In this document: one piece after another, positions 1-8,419 of the stretch | Numbering within the stretch: position 1 is the stretch's first letter | How the letters are laid out: each line of letters opens with the position of its first letter | Assembly: GCF_011751075.1 (NCBI RefSeq) | Contig: NZ_JAALLN010000001.1 | Location: 967,113-1,031,112, forward strand | Reading direction: 5' to 3' | DNA from: Flavobacterium poyangense | GTDB lineage: Bacteria; Bacteroidota; Bacteroidia; Flavobacteriales; Flavobacteriaceae | Length of the DNA stretch: 64,000 nucleotides | Notes under the pieces: generated by a model | Databases searched by the model: none | Seen by the model: the letters and a program-made list of their open reading frames with translations, nothing else | Told to the model about the DNA's origin: nothing | Translations under genes and position numbers: made by a program

Positions 1-170
1 GTGGAGAACATAGAATAAGTAATTTTTTGTTGTGGCAGATCGCCTACGCAGAATTATATTTTACTAATGTCTTGTGGCCAGACTTTAAAGATCAAGATTT
101 ATATGAGGCTATTATTAGTTATCAAAAAAGAGAACGTAGATTTGGAAAAACCAGTGAACAAATTAAATAA
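1..170 (+). CDS. uppS: Isoprenyl transferase (undecaprenyl diphosphate synthase), 3' end only
   Basis: This is the C-terminal part of a cis-prenyltransferase that makes the C55 lipid carrier for cell-wall precursors. The frame starts at base 3, is open from the window edge and ends with TAA at 168-170. It reads [12 protein letters not shown] followed by [15 protein letters not shown], which matches the conserved C-terminal signature of the family ([11 protein letters not shown], and the ELYFT..LWPDF segment that completes the dimer and diphosphate-binding region). The gene lies 7 bp upstream of bamA, so both are probably in one envelope-biogenesis transcript. The N-terminal catalytic half is outside the window. 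Confidence 0.9.
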   Translation, partial: GEHRISNFLLWQIAYAELYFTNVLWPDFKDQDLYEAIISYQKRERRFGKTSEQIK

Positions 171-177
171 TTTTTTA

Positions 178-2853
178 GTGTTACAAAAAAGAATACAGAT
201 CGTCCTTACCCTGATTCTGATGGGTAGTTTTTCACAAATAAAAGCGCAAGAAAGAGTTCCTTTTGATCAGGGAAAAAAGTACATTCTTGCTAAAGTCTCT
301 GTCGTTGGTAAAATAAGCTTCAATGAACAAACGGTTGTTACTTTCTCTGGCCTTCAAAAAGGACAGGAAATAACAGTACCCGGAGAAGAAATTAGTGGTG
401 CAATTAAAAAATTAGGGAAACTTGGACTATTTGACGAGATTTCGTTTTATGTAAATAAAATTGAACAAGACAGTATCTATTTAGACCTGAATATTATTGA
501 ACTTCCTAAACTAAACGAGGTTAAATTTGTTGGTATTAAAAAGAGTAAAGTAGAAGGATTAATTAAAGATAACAATTTGACTAAAAACAAAATTGTTAAC
601 GAAAACCTGATTACAACTACCAAAAACTACATCGAAAACAAGTATAAAAAGGACGGTTTTTACAACACTAAAGTTACCATCACCACTACTCCCGATACCA
701 CTGCCGGAAATCAGGTAAATATGGTTGTACGGGTAGATAAAGGTGATAAAGTAAAAATTAGCAGCATTGATTTTGAAGGCAACACACAACTTAGCGATAC
801 TAAGCTAAGAGCTGCTATGAAGGACACTAAACAGAAAAATGTCTTCCGTATTCTTAAATCTTCCAAATTTATACCTGAAAAATATAAAACTGACCTAGAA
901 AAAATTATTGCTACCTATAAAGAAAAAGGGTATCGTGATGCACGTATTATACACGACTCTGTTGCTTATGACAAAGAGAAAAATATGCTTGCCATCAAAA
1001 TTAAAATGGAAGAAGGAAATAAATATTACTTCGGAAATATTAAATTCTTAGGAAATACCGTTTACCCTGATCACCTTTTAAGTCGTTACTTAGGGATCAA
1101 AAAAGGAGAAACGTATAACGGTGTTCTACTTGAAAAAAGAATCGCAGATAAAACAAAACCGGATGCAGAAGACATTACCAATTTATACCAAAACAATGGT
1201 TACCTGTTTTCTAACATTAACGCCGTAGAGGTAAAAACAGCTAATGATACAATCGATTTTGAGATCAGAATTACTGAAGGGCCTATCGCTTATTTTAATA
1301 AAATTACAGTTGTTGGAAACGACAAAACAAATGATCATGTTATTTACCGTGAGTTAAGAACTAAACCGGGTGAAAAATACAGTAAAGAGCAATTGGTAAG
1401 AACCATTCGTGAAATTGGACAATTAGGATTCTTTGATCCTGAGGCGATCGATCCGAAATTCAAAAATGTGGATGCAGGTGCCGGAACAGTAGACATCGAA
1501 TACCATGTTGTTGAAAAAGGATCAAGCCAGGTAGAACTTCAGGGAGGTTACGGAGGTGGAGGTTTCATCGGAACCTTAGGACTTTCTTTTAATAATTTCT
1601 CAGCCAGAAATTTATTCAAAAAAGACTCGTACAAACCTTTACCAATGGGAGATGGACAAAAAGTAGCACTTCGTTTACAAGGAAGTACTTATTTCCAAAC
1701 GTACAGTTTATCTTTTTCTGAACCATGGTTTGGAGGAAAAAAACCGGTACAGTTTAGTTCTTCTATCTCTTACAGTAAACAATTCTTAAACAATTTTGTG
1801 ACCAGAGATGTAGATAAAAGCAAAAGTTTTAACATCTTAACTTTACAAGTTGGTCTTGCTAAAAGGCTTACAGTACCGGATGATTACTTCGTATTGTCAC
1901 AATCTATAAGTTACCAACATTATGATTTGAACAATTATAACACAGGATTGTTTACCTTTGGTAATGGAGCGTCAAGAAACTTTGCATACACTATTGGAAT
2001 TTCAAGAAGTAATAAAGGGGTAAATCCTATCTTCCCTACTTATGGTTCGGAATTTAGTTTATCTGCAAAAATTACACCTCCTTATTCTTTATTTAACGGT
2101 ATTGATTATTCAACACTGGGAGATCAGAAAGAATATAAAGTGACTGCAACTCAGGATGCAACCGCACCGGACAAAAATGGTGTAATGATTAAACAGGGAG
2201 ATTATCTGGATATAGATGGCAATAAAGTAAACACTTACCAGGAGGCAGCAGCAGATCCGGCGAAGGTCGATCAGAAAAAATACAACTGGTTAGAATATTA
2301 TAAAATTAAATTTAAAGCAGACTGGTATACTAAAGTGTATGGTAAATTAGTTTTAAGAACATTAACCGAGTTTGGTTTCTTAGGAGCTTATGATCAGGCA
2401 CGAGGTGTAGTACCTTTCGAACGTTTTTACATGGGTGGTGATGGAATGGCCAACTATTCTATGGACGGTAGAGAGACTATTGGATTAAGAGGATATAAAA
2501 ACAACTCTTTAACACCAATTATCGACGATCCGAAAGATCCTAGATATGGACAGCAAATTGGAGCAACAATTTATAATAAGTTCTCTATGGAGCTACGTTA
2601 TCCAATAACATTAAAATCATCGGCATCTATTTATGCGTTGACTTTTATAGAAGCAGGTTCTTCTTACCCAACGTTTAAAGCTTACAATCCGTTCGATTTA
2701 TATCGTTCAGCTGGTTTTGGTTTACGTGTATTCATGCCTGCATTTGGATTATTAGGTATTGATTACGGTTATGGATTTGATGCCGCACCGGGATCTGCCA
2801 CGACTAAACCAAATGGTGGTGAGATTCACTTCATTATTGGTCAGCAGTTCTAA
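178..2853 (+). CDS. bamA: Outer membrane protein assembly factor BamA
   Basis: Central subunit of the machine that folds beta-barrel proteins into the outer membrane. I place the start at GTG 178 (891 aa) because it gives a compact signal peptide (MLQKRIQIVLTLILMGS, cleaved near KAQ) and clears the end of uppS; the frame itself is open upstream to base 67 but would overlap uppS. After the signal come repeated POTRA-type domains with the typical RIVGxxxL/GYxxA-like spacing (FVGIKKSK, FEGNTQLS, FLGNTVYP, VVGNDKTN each start a POTRA), covering about residues 40-450. A C-terminal Bac_surface_Ag barrel follows and ends in IGQQF, with the terminal aromatic expected of a barrel. Downstream are two OmpH/Skp-like chaperones. 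Confidence 0.95.
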   Translation: MLQKRIQIVLTLILMGSFSQIKAQERVPFDQGKKYILAKVSVVGKISFNEQTVVTFSGLQKGQEITVPGEEISGAIKKLGKLGLFDEISFYVNKIEQDSIYLDLNIIELPKLNEVKFVGIKKSKVEGLIKDNNLTKNKIVNENLITTTKNYIENKYKKDGFYNTKVTITTTPDTTAGNQVNMVVRVDKGDKVKISSIDFEGNTQLSDTKLRAAMKDTKQKNVFRILKSSKFIPEKYKTDLEKIIATYKEKGYRDARIIHDSVAYDKEKNMLAIKIKMEEGNKYYFGNIKFLGNTVYPDHLLSRYLGIKKGETYNGVLLEKRIADKTKPDAEDITNLYQNNGYLFSNINAVEVKTANDTIDFEIRITEGPIAYFNKITVVGNDKTNDHVIYRELRTKPGEKYSKEQLVRTIREIGQLGFFDPEAIDPKFKNVDAGAGTVDIEYHVVEKGSSQVELQGGYGGGGFIGTLGLSFNNFSARNLFKKDSYKPLPMGDGQKVALRLQGSTYFQTYSLSFSEPWFGGKKPVQFSSSISYSKQFLNNFVTRDVDKSKSFNILTLQVGLAKRLTVPDDYFVLSQSISYQHYDLNNYNTGLFTFGNGASRNFAYTIGISRSNKGVNPIFPTYGSEFSLSAKITPPYSLFNGIDYSTLGDQKEYKVTATQDATAPDKNGVMIKQGDYLDIDGNKVNTYQEAAADPAKVDQKKYNWLEYYKIKFKADWYTKVYGKLVLRTLTEFGFLGAYDQARGVVPFERFYMGGDGMANYSMDGRETIGLRGYKNNSLTPIIDDPKDPRYGQQIGATIYNKFSMELRYPITLKSSASIYALTFIEAGSSYPTFKAYNPFDLYRSAGFGLRVFMPAFGLLGIDYGYGFDAAPGSATTKPNGGEIHFIIGQQF

Positions 2854-2870
2854 GAAGATTCTTATATTTG
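2837..2870 (+). promoter_or_regulatory. Putative internal promoter for the OmpH pair
   Basis: A Bacteroidota-type promoter: TTG at 2837-2839, 23-bp spacer, TATATTTG (TAnnTTTG consensus) at 2863-2870. It overlaps the last codons of bamA and lies about 30 bp before the first OmpH start, so the chaperones may be transcribed without bamA. The spacer is at the long end of the usual range. Confidence 0.45.
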
Positions 2871-2899
2871 GTTAAAAATTTTCAAATGAAAGTAATGTT

Positions 2900-3913
2900 A
2901 TGAGAAAACAGTTTTTATTTATATTTTTAGCCTCGATTGTAGCAAGTACAAGTCAGGCACAGACAAGATCGACAAGGATTGGCTACATAGATATGGAGTA
3001 TATCTTAGAAAATGTCTCTGATTACAAAGAAGCAAATGCACAATTAGAGCTTAAAGCTCAAAAATGGAAACAAGAAATTGAGACCAAAAAAACAGATATC
3101 AATAATCTCAAGGAAAGCCTTAAAGCTGAAAAAGCTTTACTAACCAAAGAGCTTATTGACGAAAGAGAAACAGAGATAAAATTTCTGGAGACAGAAATGT
3201 TGGATTACCAGCAAAAGCAATTTGGAGCCGACGGTAATTTAATCCGACATAAAGCTGCTTTAGCAAAGCCAATTCAGGATCAGGTTTTCACAGCCGTTCA
3301 GGATATTGCAGAAGCCAAAAATTATGATTTTGTTTTTGACAAATCCTCTGATTTAACGATGCTTTTCAGCAATAAAAAGTTTGACATCAGCGATCAGGTG
3401 ATCCGAATCCTGAACCGAACGGACAAGCGCGAACAATTGACTAAAAAACAATTGAAAGAGCAGGAGAAAAAAGAAAGCCTTGAAAACGCTATCGATGAAA
3501 ATCCTGCCATGAAGGACAGACAAAAAGTACTTGACGACAGAAAAGCAGCAAGAGAAAAATTAATTCAGGATCGAAAACTGGAGCAGGAAGCTAAAAAGAA
3601 AGAATACGAAGACAGAAGAAAAGCATTATTAGCAGAAAGAGAAGCCAGAAAAAATGGCACGGTTTCTGAACCAGCCAAAACAGACGCTACCAAAACCAGC
3701 CCGTCTACTGACAAACCCGCTGCTGCAACTGAGCAAAAAACAACAACAGCTCAACCACCGGCAGTAGACAATAAAGCAGAAGAAAGACAAAAACTTTACG
3801 AGCAACGTAAAAAAGAATTAGAAGAAAGAAAAAAGAAAATTTTAGAAGAGAGAGAAGCGGCCAAAAAAGCAAAAGAAGCCGCAGCACAGAAAACAAATAC
3901 GACCAATAATTAA
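2900..3913 (+). CDS. OmpH/Skp-family periplasmic chaperone with long charged tail
   Basis: Periplasmic holdase that would carry unfolded outer-membrane proteins to BamA. The 337-residue product has a signal peptide (residues 1-20, ending SQAQ), then IGYIDMEYILENV, the typical OmpH N-terminal strand, and a long coiled coil. The conserved C-terminal strand region AKNYDFVFDKSSDLTMLFSN completes the OmpH domain at about residue 165. The remaining ~170 residues are a Lys/Glu/Arg-rich tail (repeated ERRK, EERKK, EAKKK) interrupted by a Thr/Pro/Ala stretch. Canonical Skp is ~160 aa, so this protein is about twice as long. It is followed at 14 bp by a second OmpH gene of normal length. Confidence 0.9.
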   Translation: MRKQFLFIFLASIVASTSQAQTRSTRIGYIDMEYILENVSDYKEANAQLELKAQKWKQEIETKKTDINNLKESLKAEKALLTKELIDERETEIKFLETEMLDYQQKQFGADGNLIRHKAALAKPIQDQVFTAVQDIAEAKNYDFVFDKSSDLTMLFSNKKFDISDQVIRILNRTDKREQLTKKQLKEQEKKESLENAIDENPAMKDRQKVLDDRKAAREKLIQDRKLEQEAKKKEYEDRRKALLAEREARKNGTVSEPAKTDATKTSPSTDKPAAATEQKTTTAQPPAVDNKAEERQKLYEQRKKELEERKKKILEEREAAKKAKEAAAQKTNTTNN

Positions 3914-3927
3914 TTAATATTTTAAAA

Positions 3928-4431
3928 ATGATGAAACAAATCAAAACTTTACTAATTGCTGCTGTACTTATTTTAGCAGCAAATAACACAATGAACGCAC
4001 AAGCTAAGGTAGCTCATGTTGATGTTAGCGAGATTATGTCGAAAATGCCTGCAATGCTTGACGCTCAGAACCAACTACAAAAATTAAGTGGTACATACGA
4101 TGCTGAATACAAAAAAATGGTTGACGAATACCAAGTAAAAATCAAAAAGTATGAGGCTGAAGCTGCTACAGTAACAGAAGCTGTAAACGGTGAGCGTTCT
4201 AAAGAAGTTCAAGACATGCAAAAAAGAATTGTTGATTACAGAGACAATGCACAAAAAGAACTACAACAAAAAGAAACTGATATCGTAAAACCATTAATGG
4301 AAAAAGTAAGAGCTTCTATCCAAAAAGTTGGAAAAGCTAAAGGTTTCCAATATGTATTAGACGGTTCTACTCTTTTATTAGCTGACGGTCCAAACGTTAC
4401 TGCTGATGTTAAAAAAGACTTAGGATTCTAA
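3928..4431 (+). CDS. OmpH/Skp-family periplasmic chaperone
   Basis: A second Skp-like chaperone of canonical length (167 aa). Signal peptide residues 1-25 (MMKQIKTLLIAAVLILAANN, cleaved after NAQA), then VAHVDVSEIMSKMP, a coiled coil, and the conserved end KAKGFQYVLDGSTLLLADG. The start could equally be the second Met, one codon later. It is the last gene of the uppS-bamA-ompH-ompH run; a strong hairpin terminator follows. Codon use is typical of a well expressed gene (many GCT, AAA and GAA codons). Confidence 0.92.
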   Translation: MMKQIKTLLIAAVLILAANNTMNAQAKVAHVDVSEIMSKMPAMLDAQNQLQKLSGTYDAEYKKMVDEYQVKIKKYEAEAATVTEAVNGERSKEVQDMQKRIVDYRDNAQKELQQKETDIVKPLMEKVRASIQKVGKAKGFQYVLDGSTLLLADGPNVTADVKKDLGF

Positions 4432-4450
4432 GAAACACTTTCTTATTATA

Positions 4451-4488
4451 AAAAACGGCTCTGCTTTTTAAGTTTGAGCCGTTTTTTT
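4451..4488 (+). terminator. Rho-independent terminator after the bamA-ompH operon
   Basis: 11-bp stem, left arm 4451-4461 (AAAAACGGCTC) and right arm 4476-4486 (GAGCCGTTTTT), 14-nt loop, and a run of T through 4488. It lies 20 bp after the second OmpH stop codon. Confidence 0.9.
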
Positions 4489-4509
4489 ATATCAAAAAAA
4501 TGGTGAACT

Positions 4510-4540
4510 AAATTCCAAATTTTTGAAATTCCAAATTCCA
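4510..4540. repeat. TTCCAAA-type intergenic repeat
   Basis: Repeated ATTCCAAA words (AATTCCAAAT, GAAATTCC, AAATTCC). A closely similar stretch lies on the other strand at 46191-46235 and a short copy at 48315-48330. No coding potential. Confidence 0.5.
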
Positions 4541-4598
4541 AAAATTAAGAAAGACCAACAAAACCCGATGTCAGGCTGAGCGAAGTCGAAGCCCCTCG

Positions 4599-4676
4599 CA
4601 CCTTTGCACCTTTGCACCTTTGCACCTTTGCACCTCAGAACCTCAGAACCTCAGAACCTCAGAACCTCAGAACCTC
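4599..4676. repeat. Mosaic 8-bp tandem repeat array
   Basis: Four perfect copies of CACCTTTG (4599-4630), one hybrid unit CACCTCAG (4631-4638), four perfect copies of AACCTCAG (4639-4670), then AACCTC. The array sits in the 309-bp gap between the OmpH terminator and the murI promoter. Just upstream (about 4569-4600) is TCAGGCTGAGCGAAGTCGAA, which resembles short dispersed intergenic elements seen in Flavobacterium. Confidence 0.9.
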
Positions 4677-4705
4677 AAAAAAACCTATTTTATTTAAAAC
4701 ACAAA

Positions 4706-4736
4706 TTGTAGAGAAACGCAGAAATATGTAACTTTG
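4706..4736 (+). promoter_or_regulatory. Promoter of murI
   Basis: TTG at 4706-4708, 20-bp spacer, TAACTTTG at 4729-4736, a good fit to the Bacteroidota primary-sigma promoter. Only four bases separate the motif from the ATG at 4741, so the transcript is predicted to be leaderless or nearly so. Confidence 0.75.
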
Positions 4737-4740
4737 CTTT

Positions 4741-5517
4741 ATGACGAATAACAATCCTATAGGTGTTTTTGATTCCGGTATTGGAGGAACTTCCATTTGG
4801 AATGCCATTCACGAACTGTTACCAAACGAAAAAACAATTTACTTAGCCGACAGCAAAAATGCTCCTTATGGTCAAAGAACCAAAGAAGAGATCGTTACCT
4901 TAAGCAAAAAAAATGTTGATTTTTTAATCGAGAACAATTGCAAACTAATTGTTGTAGCTTGTAATACCGCTACCACAAATGCTATTCGCGAACTTCGTGC
5001 AAGCTACGATATTCCTTTCATCGGAATTGAACCTGCGATAAAACCTGCGGCCACTAACTCAAAAACACAGGTGATTGGAATCCTTGCAACACAAGGAACA
5101 CTAAACAGTGAGTTGTTTAACAAAACAGCCGAAATGTTTCAGCACACTACTATTATTGAACAAGTAGGTCACGGATTGGTTCAGCTTATTGAAGATGGCA
5201 ATCTTAATTCGCCTGAAATGACTCAATTATTAGAGACCTATCTGCAACCCATGATAGCCGCAAATATTGATTACTTAGTGTTGGGATGTAGCCATTATCC
5301 GTACTTAATTCCACAGATCAAAAAAATCCTTCCGGAACATATTCAGATTATCGATTCAGGAGAGGCTGTGGCACGTCAAACGCAAAATGTATTGCGTGAA
5401 AAAGTTGGTTTTTCAGACGAGAGTAATAGCGAACCTGTTTTTTATGTCAATTCAGATCCATCCGTTTTAAAAGCTATCTTAAACGATAAATACCCGGTTG
5501 TACAAAAGGATTTTTAA
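4741..5517 (+). CDS. murI: Glutamate racemase
   Basis: Interconverts L- and D-glutamate to supply D-Glu for peptidoglycan. The 258-residue protein has the family landmarks in order: IGVFDSGIGGTSIW (residues 7-20), LADSKNAPYGQRT, the first catalytic cysteine C74 in VVACNTATTNA, and the second, C183, in VLGCSHYPYL. It belongs to the cofactor-independent Asp/Glu racemase superfamily, and length and both cysteines are intact. Transcribed from its own promoter and convergent with the outer-membrane protein gene at 5521, with only 3 bp between the two stop codons and no hairpin between them. Confidence 0.97.
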   Translation: MTNNNPIGVFDSGIGGTSIWNAIHELLPNEKTIYLADSKNAPYGQRTKEEIVTLSKKNVDFLIENNCKLIVVACNTATTNAIRELRASYDIPFIGIEPAIKPAATNSKTQVIGILATQGTLNSELFNKTAEMFQHTTIIEQVGHGLVQLIEDGNLNSPEMTQLLETYLQPMIAANIDYLVLGCSHYPYLIPQIKKILPEHIQIIDSGEAVARQTQNVLREKVGFSDESNSEPVFYVNSDPSVLKAILNDKYPVVQKDF

Positions 5518-5520
5518 ACG

Positions 5521-6756
5521 TTAGTCGATTTTTCGCTTGACGAACCAAATACCATCCAAAGACAAACTGAGCGAGATTTTATGATAATTTTCTTTGATCA
5601 GATTGTTTGAAATCGCCCCTTTTTGTCCATAGGAATAAGATATATTTAAAGCAGAAAAAGTGTTTTCTATCGGCAATGAAAGTCCAAAGGAAACTGCTGC
5701 ATTATTAACTCTTTTCCCTTCAACTTCAAGATAACCGGTGTCAAAATTAGCCCCCACTCCATATTGAATTCTATCCCAATATTTCCGAATATCCTTTTTT
5801 GTCCTAAAGCTAAATCCTAAAGCAAATCTGTCCTGATTCACAAAATTGCCGTACAACTCGGATTGATTCGTATCATTCCAAAAACTTTTTTCATAATCTA
5901 TCGTCATATTTACATTGTTTTTGAAACGCTTGCTGATCCCTATACCAATTTCTAAAGGCAAATAAAAATCATCGGTATCAGACACTACATTAGATTCAAA
6001 AATAGTTTGAATCCCATCGGTTCTGCTTTCAACACTTTGTACTTTTGAAGCTCTGATTCTGCTGGGCACTTTGAAAGTAGAAGCAATCGTAAAAGTAGAA
6101 TCAATTTTATACTGAGCTCCCAAAGTAGCACGAACTCCGTTATAACTTGTTTCTTTATTGATGTTTGCCGTTGACTTCGAAATTAAATAGCTTCTGTCGT
6201 CCTTTGTCTTTCCAAATAACACAGTACCGGAAAGACCTACTGCCAGTTTACTTCCAAATCGATATCCGTATGAAAAATCAAAATTATTCAACCCTCCCGA
6301 CCCTGACGCCGTTACATAATACGATTCCTGACTATTCAGTATCGGCAATTTCAGATCCGTGATTTTAAATGTGGCACTGGAATACGGTTTCAAAGCAACA
6401 CTAAATCCCGAGTTTTTAGTTACCGGAAAAGCAAAAGCAATATGCGAAAACTGGAAATTATTCCTCTTTTCTGTCTTTGAACTATTTTGATACGTTGTTG
6501 CAATTGCCTTGCCACCGATATCAAGTATAAAATGATTTAAAGACAGATACCCCAGCGAAGCCGGATTGCGATTATTGATAAAATTATCCGACGGCAAAGC
6601 TATTCCCGACGAACCAATAGAAGGAATTGCACCAAAATCTGAATCATACAAACTACCCAGACCGTATAAGGAATAAGGGGAACTCGAAATACTTTGAGAA
6701 AACGAAATCAGCGATACTAAAAACAAAGAGCTGAAGAAAATTATTTTATTTTTCAT
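5521..6756 (-). CDS. Putative outer-membrane beta-barrel protein (FadL/OmpP1-like)
   Basis: 411 aa with a signal peptide (MKNKIIFFSSLFLVSLISFS) and, near residue 62, the INNRNPASLGYL segment typical of Bacteroidota FadL-like transport barrels. The rest alternates polar and hydrophobic residues with many aromatic turns, as expected of an outer-membrane barrel. Function unknown; hydrophobic-compound transport is only a family-level guess. The start codon abuts the stop of the DUF4270 gene (TAA 6759-6757, ATG 6756), so the two are almost certainly cotranscribed. Confidence 0.7.
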   Translation of the reverse strand: MKNKIIFFSSLFLVSLISFSQSISSSPYSLYGLGSLYDSDFGAIPSIGSSGIALPSDNFINNRNPASLGYLSLNHFILDIGGKAIATTYQNSSKTEKRNNFQFSHIAFAFPVTKNSGFSVALKPYSSATFKITDLKLPILNSQESYYVTASGSGGLNNFDFSYGYRFGSKLAVGLSGTVLFGKTKDDRSYLISKSTANINKETSYNGVRATLGAQYKIDSTFTIASTFKVPSRIRASKVQSVESRTDGIQTIFESNVVSDTDDFYLPLEIGIGISKRFKNNVNMTIDYEKSFWNDTNQSELYGNFVNQDRFALGFSFRTKKDIRKYWDRIQYGVGANFDTGYLEVEGKRVNNAAVSFGLSLPIENTFSALNISYSYGQKGAISNNLIKENYHKISLSLSLDGIWFVKRKID

Positions 6757-8082
6757 TTAATAAGAGATGTAATAAATTTTCAATTGAATTTTATTATTCA
6801 GATGCTTTTGGTCCCCCAACACAATCCTGTTCACCGTCTTATAAACACCCGGCAATGTAAGGATCAGAGAAGATCTGGAGTTGGTTTTTTTGAGCATTTC
6901 TTTTTGCAAAAATGACGCAATACGAAAGGAATACCCCATATTTTCATTAAACTCATCACTCTTTTTGTTTAACTTACCATATACGGCAGATCCCACAGGA
7001 TTTAGCAATGCACCGCTAATTCTGTTCAGATTGTCTGCCACATATACCTGTATAGAATCCGCCAAAGGGTACTGTTCGGAATAGGAATTGTTAACCGGTT
7101 TTAAGATCAGTTCAGCGTCTACGATTGCTCCGTTCTCTGAGATATACTTAAACTGTTTCAGGTTCGGAAAATCCAATCGGCAGGCAACACCGCTTCCGGA
7201 TTGTATAAATCCTTGTCTGTTGGTTAAAGAACTTGATAGTTTACTACTTGAATTCGGCAGATTTTGAAGCAAGGTTCCTGTTTTGTCTAATGAAATAGAA
7301 TTGAACTGTTTATTTACATCTGAAATTACAAAATCAATATAAAAAGATTTTTCGTCGTTGCTCTGATACTTTGAATAATACATTCGAACAACACTATTGG
7401 TTGTATTAAAACCAATTAAACTTGACGAATTAGAAGCGGAAGGCACAAGAACAAGTCCCTTTAAATACTCTGTAAAGCTGGTCTCATCATTGATTTCTCT
7501 CTTCTTGATTTTTTGAAAAATCTCAGCCCCAAAAACAGGATTCATTTTTATATTAATTGAATCCTTTTCTCCGGGTCTTGGTTTGTACGAAACAGAACCT
7601 AAACTTTCATTACTATAATTTAGAGTGGAATTATTGTAAAAATTATAATCATCTGTATTGGGTTTTACTTTCTGAAGTACCCGATGAATGTTAAAGGTCT
7701 GCACTTTTGTAGTATCTCCATAATAGTAGTTATCGTACTTTAAAATCATCGAAATGGAGTCAAAAACATATTTACTCGACTCCGTGTCGGATCCGCCATT
7801 GGGTAAAGTGTATGTTTTTGATGTCAATTGAAAATAACTGTCTGTTTTTACTTTTCCAAAAACGGGATCGTTGTAATTTCCAACCAATATCCTGCTTTGA
7901 CCGGAAGTAATAAGCGAGTCAAAATTTATAGTTGACATTTCGACGGTTACCGTATCAATTAAAATCACCTTGTTGTTTACCGACACATAATCTGACCCAA
8001 CAACAAATGCTCCTGCATCTGTATCTGTTCCGCAGGAAAACAATGCAAAAGCAAAAAACAACATCCCTATAAACTTGTTCAT
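6757..8082 (-). CDS. DUF4270 family lipoprotein
   Basis: 441 aa from the ATG at 8082; the frame is open six codons further but those codons overlap the promoter. It begins MNKFIGMLFFAFALFSCGTD, a lipoprotein signal with the lipidated Cys at residue 17 in LFSC. The following GSDYVSVNNKVILIDTVTVEM and ILVGNYNDPVFGKVKTDSYFQ are characteristic of DUF4270, a Bacteroidota surface or periplasmic lipoprotein family of unknown function. Predicted to be mostly beta-strand. First gene of a two-gene unit with the FadL-like barrel. Confidence 0.82.
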   Translation of the reverse strand: MNKFIGMLFFAFALFSCGTDTDAGAFVVGSDYVSVNNKVILIDTVTVEMSTINFDSLITSGQSRILVGNYNDPVFGKVKTDSYFQLTSKTYTLPNGGSDTESSKYVFDSISMILKYDNYYYGDTTKVQTFNIHRVLQKVKPNTDDYNFYNNSTLNYSNESLGSVSYKPRPGEKDSINIKMNPVFGAEIFQKIKKREINDETSFTEYLKGLVLVPSASNSSSLIGFNTTNSVVRMYYSKYQSNDEKSFYIDFVISDVNKQFNSISLDKTGTLLQNLPNSSSKLSSSLTNRQGFIQSGSGVACRLDFPNLKQFKYISENGAIVDAELILKPVNNSYSEQYPLADSIQVYVADNLNRISGALLNPVGSAVYGKLNKKSDEFNENMGYSFRIASFLQKEMLKKTNSRSSLILTLPGVYKTVNRIVLGDQKHLNNKIQLKIYYISY

Positions 8083-8097
8083 AATTCTATTTTTGGA

Positions 8098-8105
8098 CAA
8101 ATATA
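8098..8105 (-). promoter_or_regulatory. -7 element for the DUF4270 operon
   Basis: TATATTTG on the minus strand (8105 to 8098), 15 bp before the ATG at 8082. No TTG at the usual upstream distance. Confidence 0.5.
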
Positions 8106-8404
8106 TAGGGCGCTTTTCGGCACCACACTATAACATATACAAGCGGCCATTTTTACTCTATAAGAAGCAAAAGAACATCTACAACAGGCAAACACATTCA
8201 AATATGTGATTCGACCCGCAAAAAGGCTGTTTAGTCTATCAAAATGTACCATACATATATCTTCTTTTTTTTTAAAACAGTAGCCATCTACTTTTGAGCC
8301 TGTAAGCAAGACCGGTAAACTTTATAGCTGATTTGAAAATCCGGATAATTACAATCCTGACAGCAAATCATTTTTAGGGAACAGGATCAAATACAAACCA
8401 TAAA
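8106..8404. other. Divergent intergenic region, no gene seen
   Basis: The gap between the DUF4270 and kelch genes (8083-8419 overall) holds the two divergent -7 elements and otherwise nothing I can identify. A 76-codon minus-strand open frame here is cysteine-rich with no family resemblance and I do not call it a gene. Confidence 0.5.
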
Positions 8405-8412
8405 TAAATTTG
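8405..8412 (+). promoter_or_regulatory. -7 element for the kelch/DUF4907/LytS operon
   Basis: TAAATTTG at 8405-8412, seven bases before the ATG at 8420, giving a very short leader. No clear TTG box at the normal distance. Confidence 0.5.
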
Positions 8413-8419
8413 ACACACT

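Noticed and set aside
4599..4676. CRISPR array
   Set aside because: Units are contiguous octamers without spacers, and no cas genes occur in the window.
8083..8309. Minus-strand open frame of 76 codons upstream of the DUF4270 gene
   Set aside because: No signal peptide or family resemblance, cysteine-rich random composition, and it overlaps the likely promoter of the DUF4270 gene.
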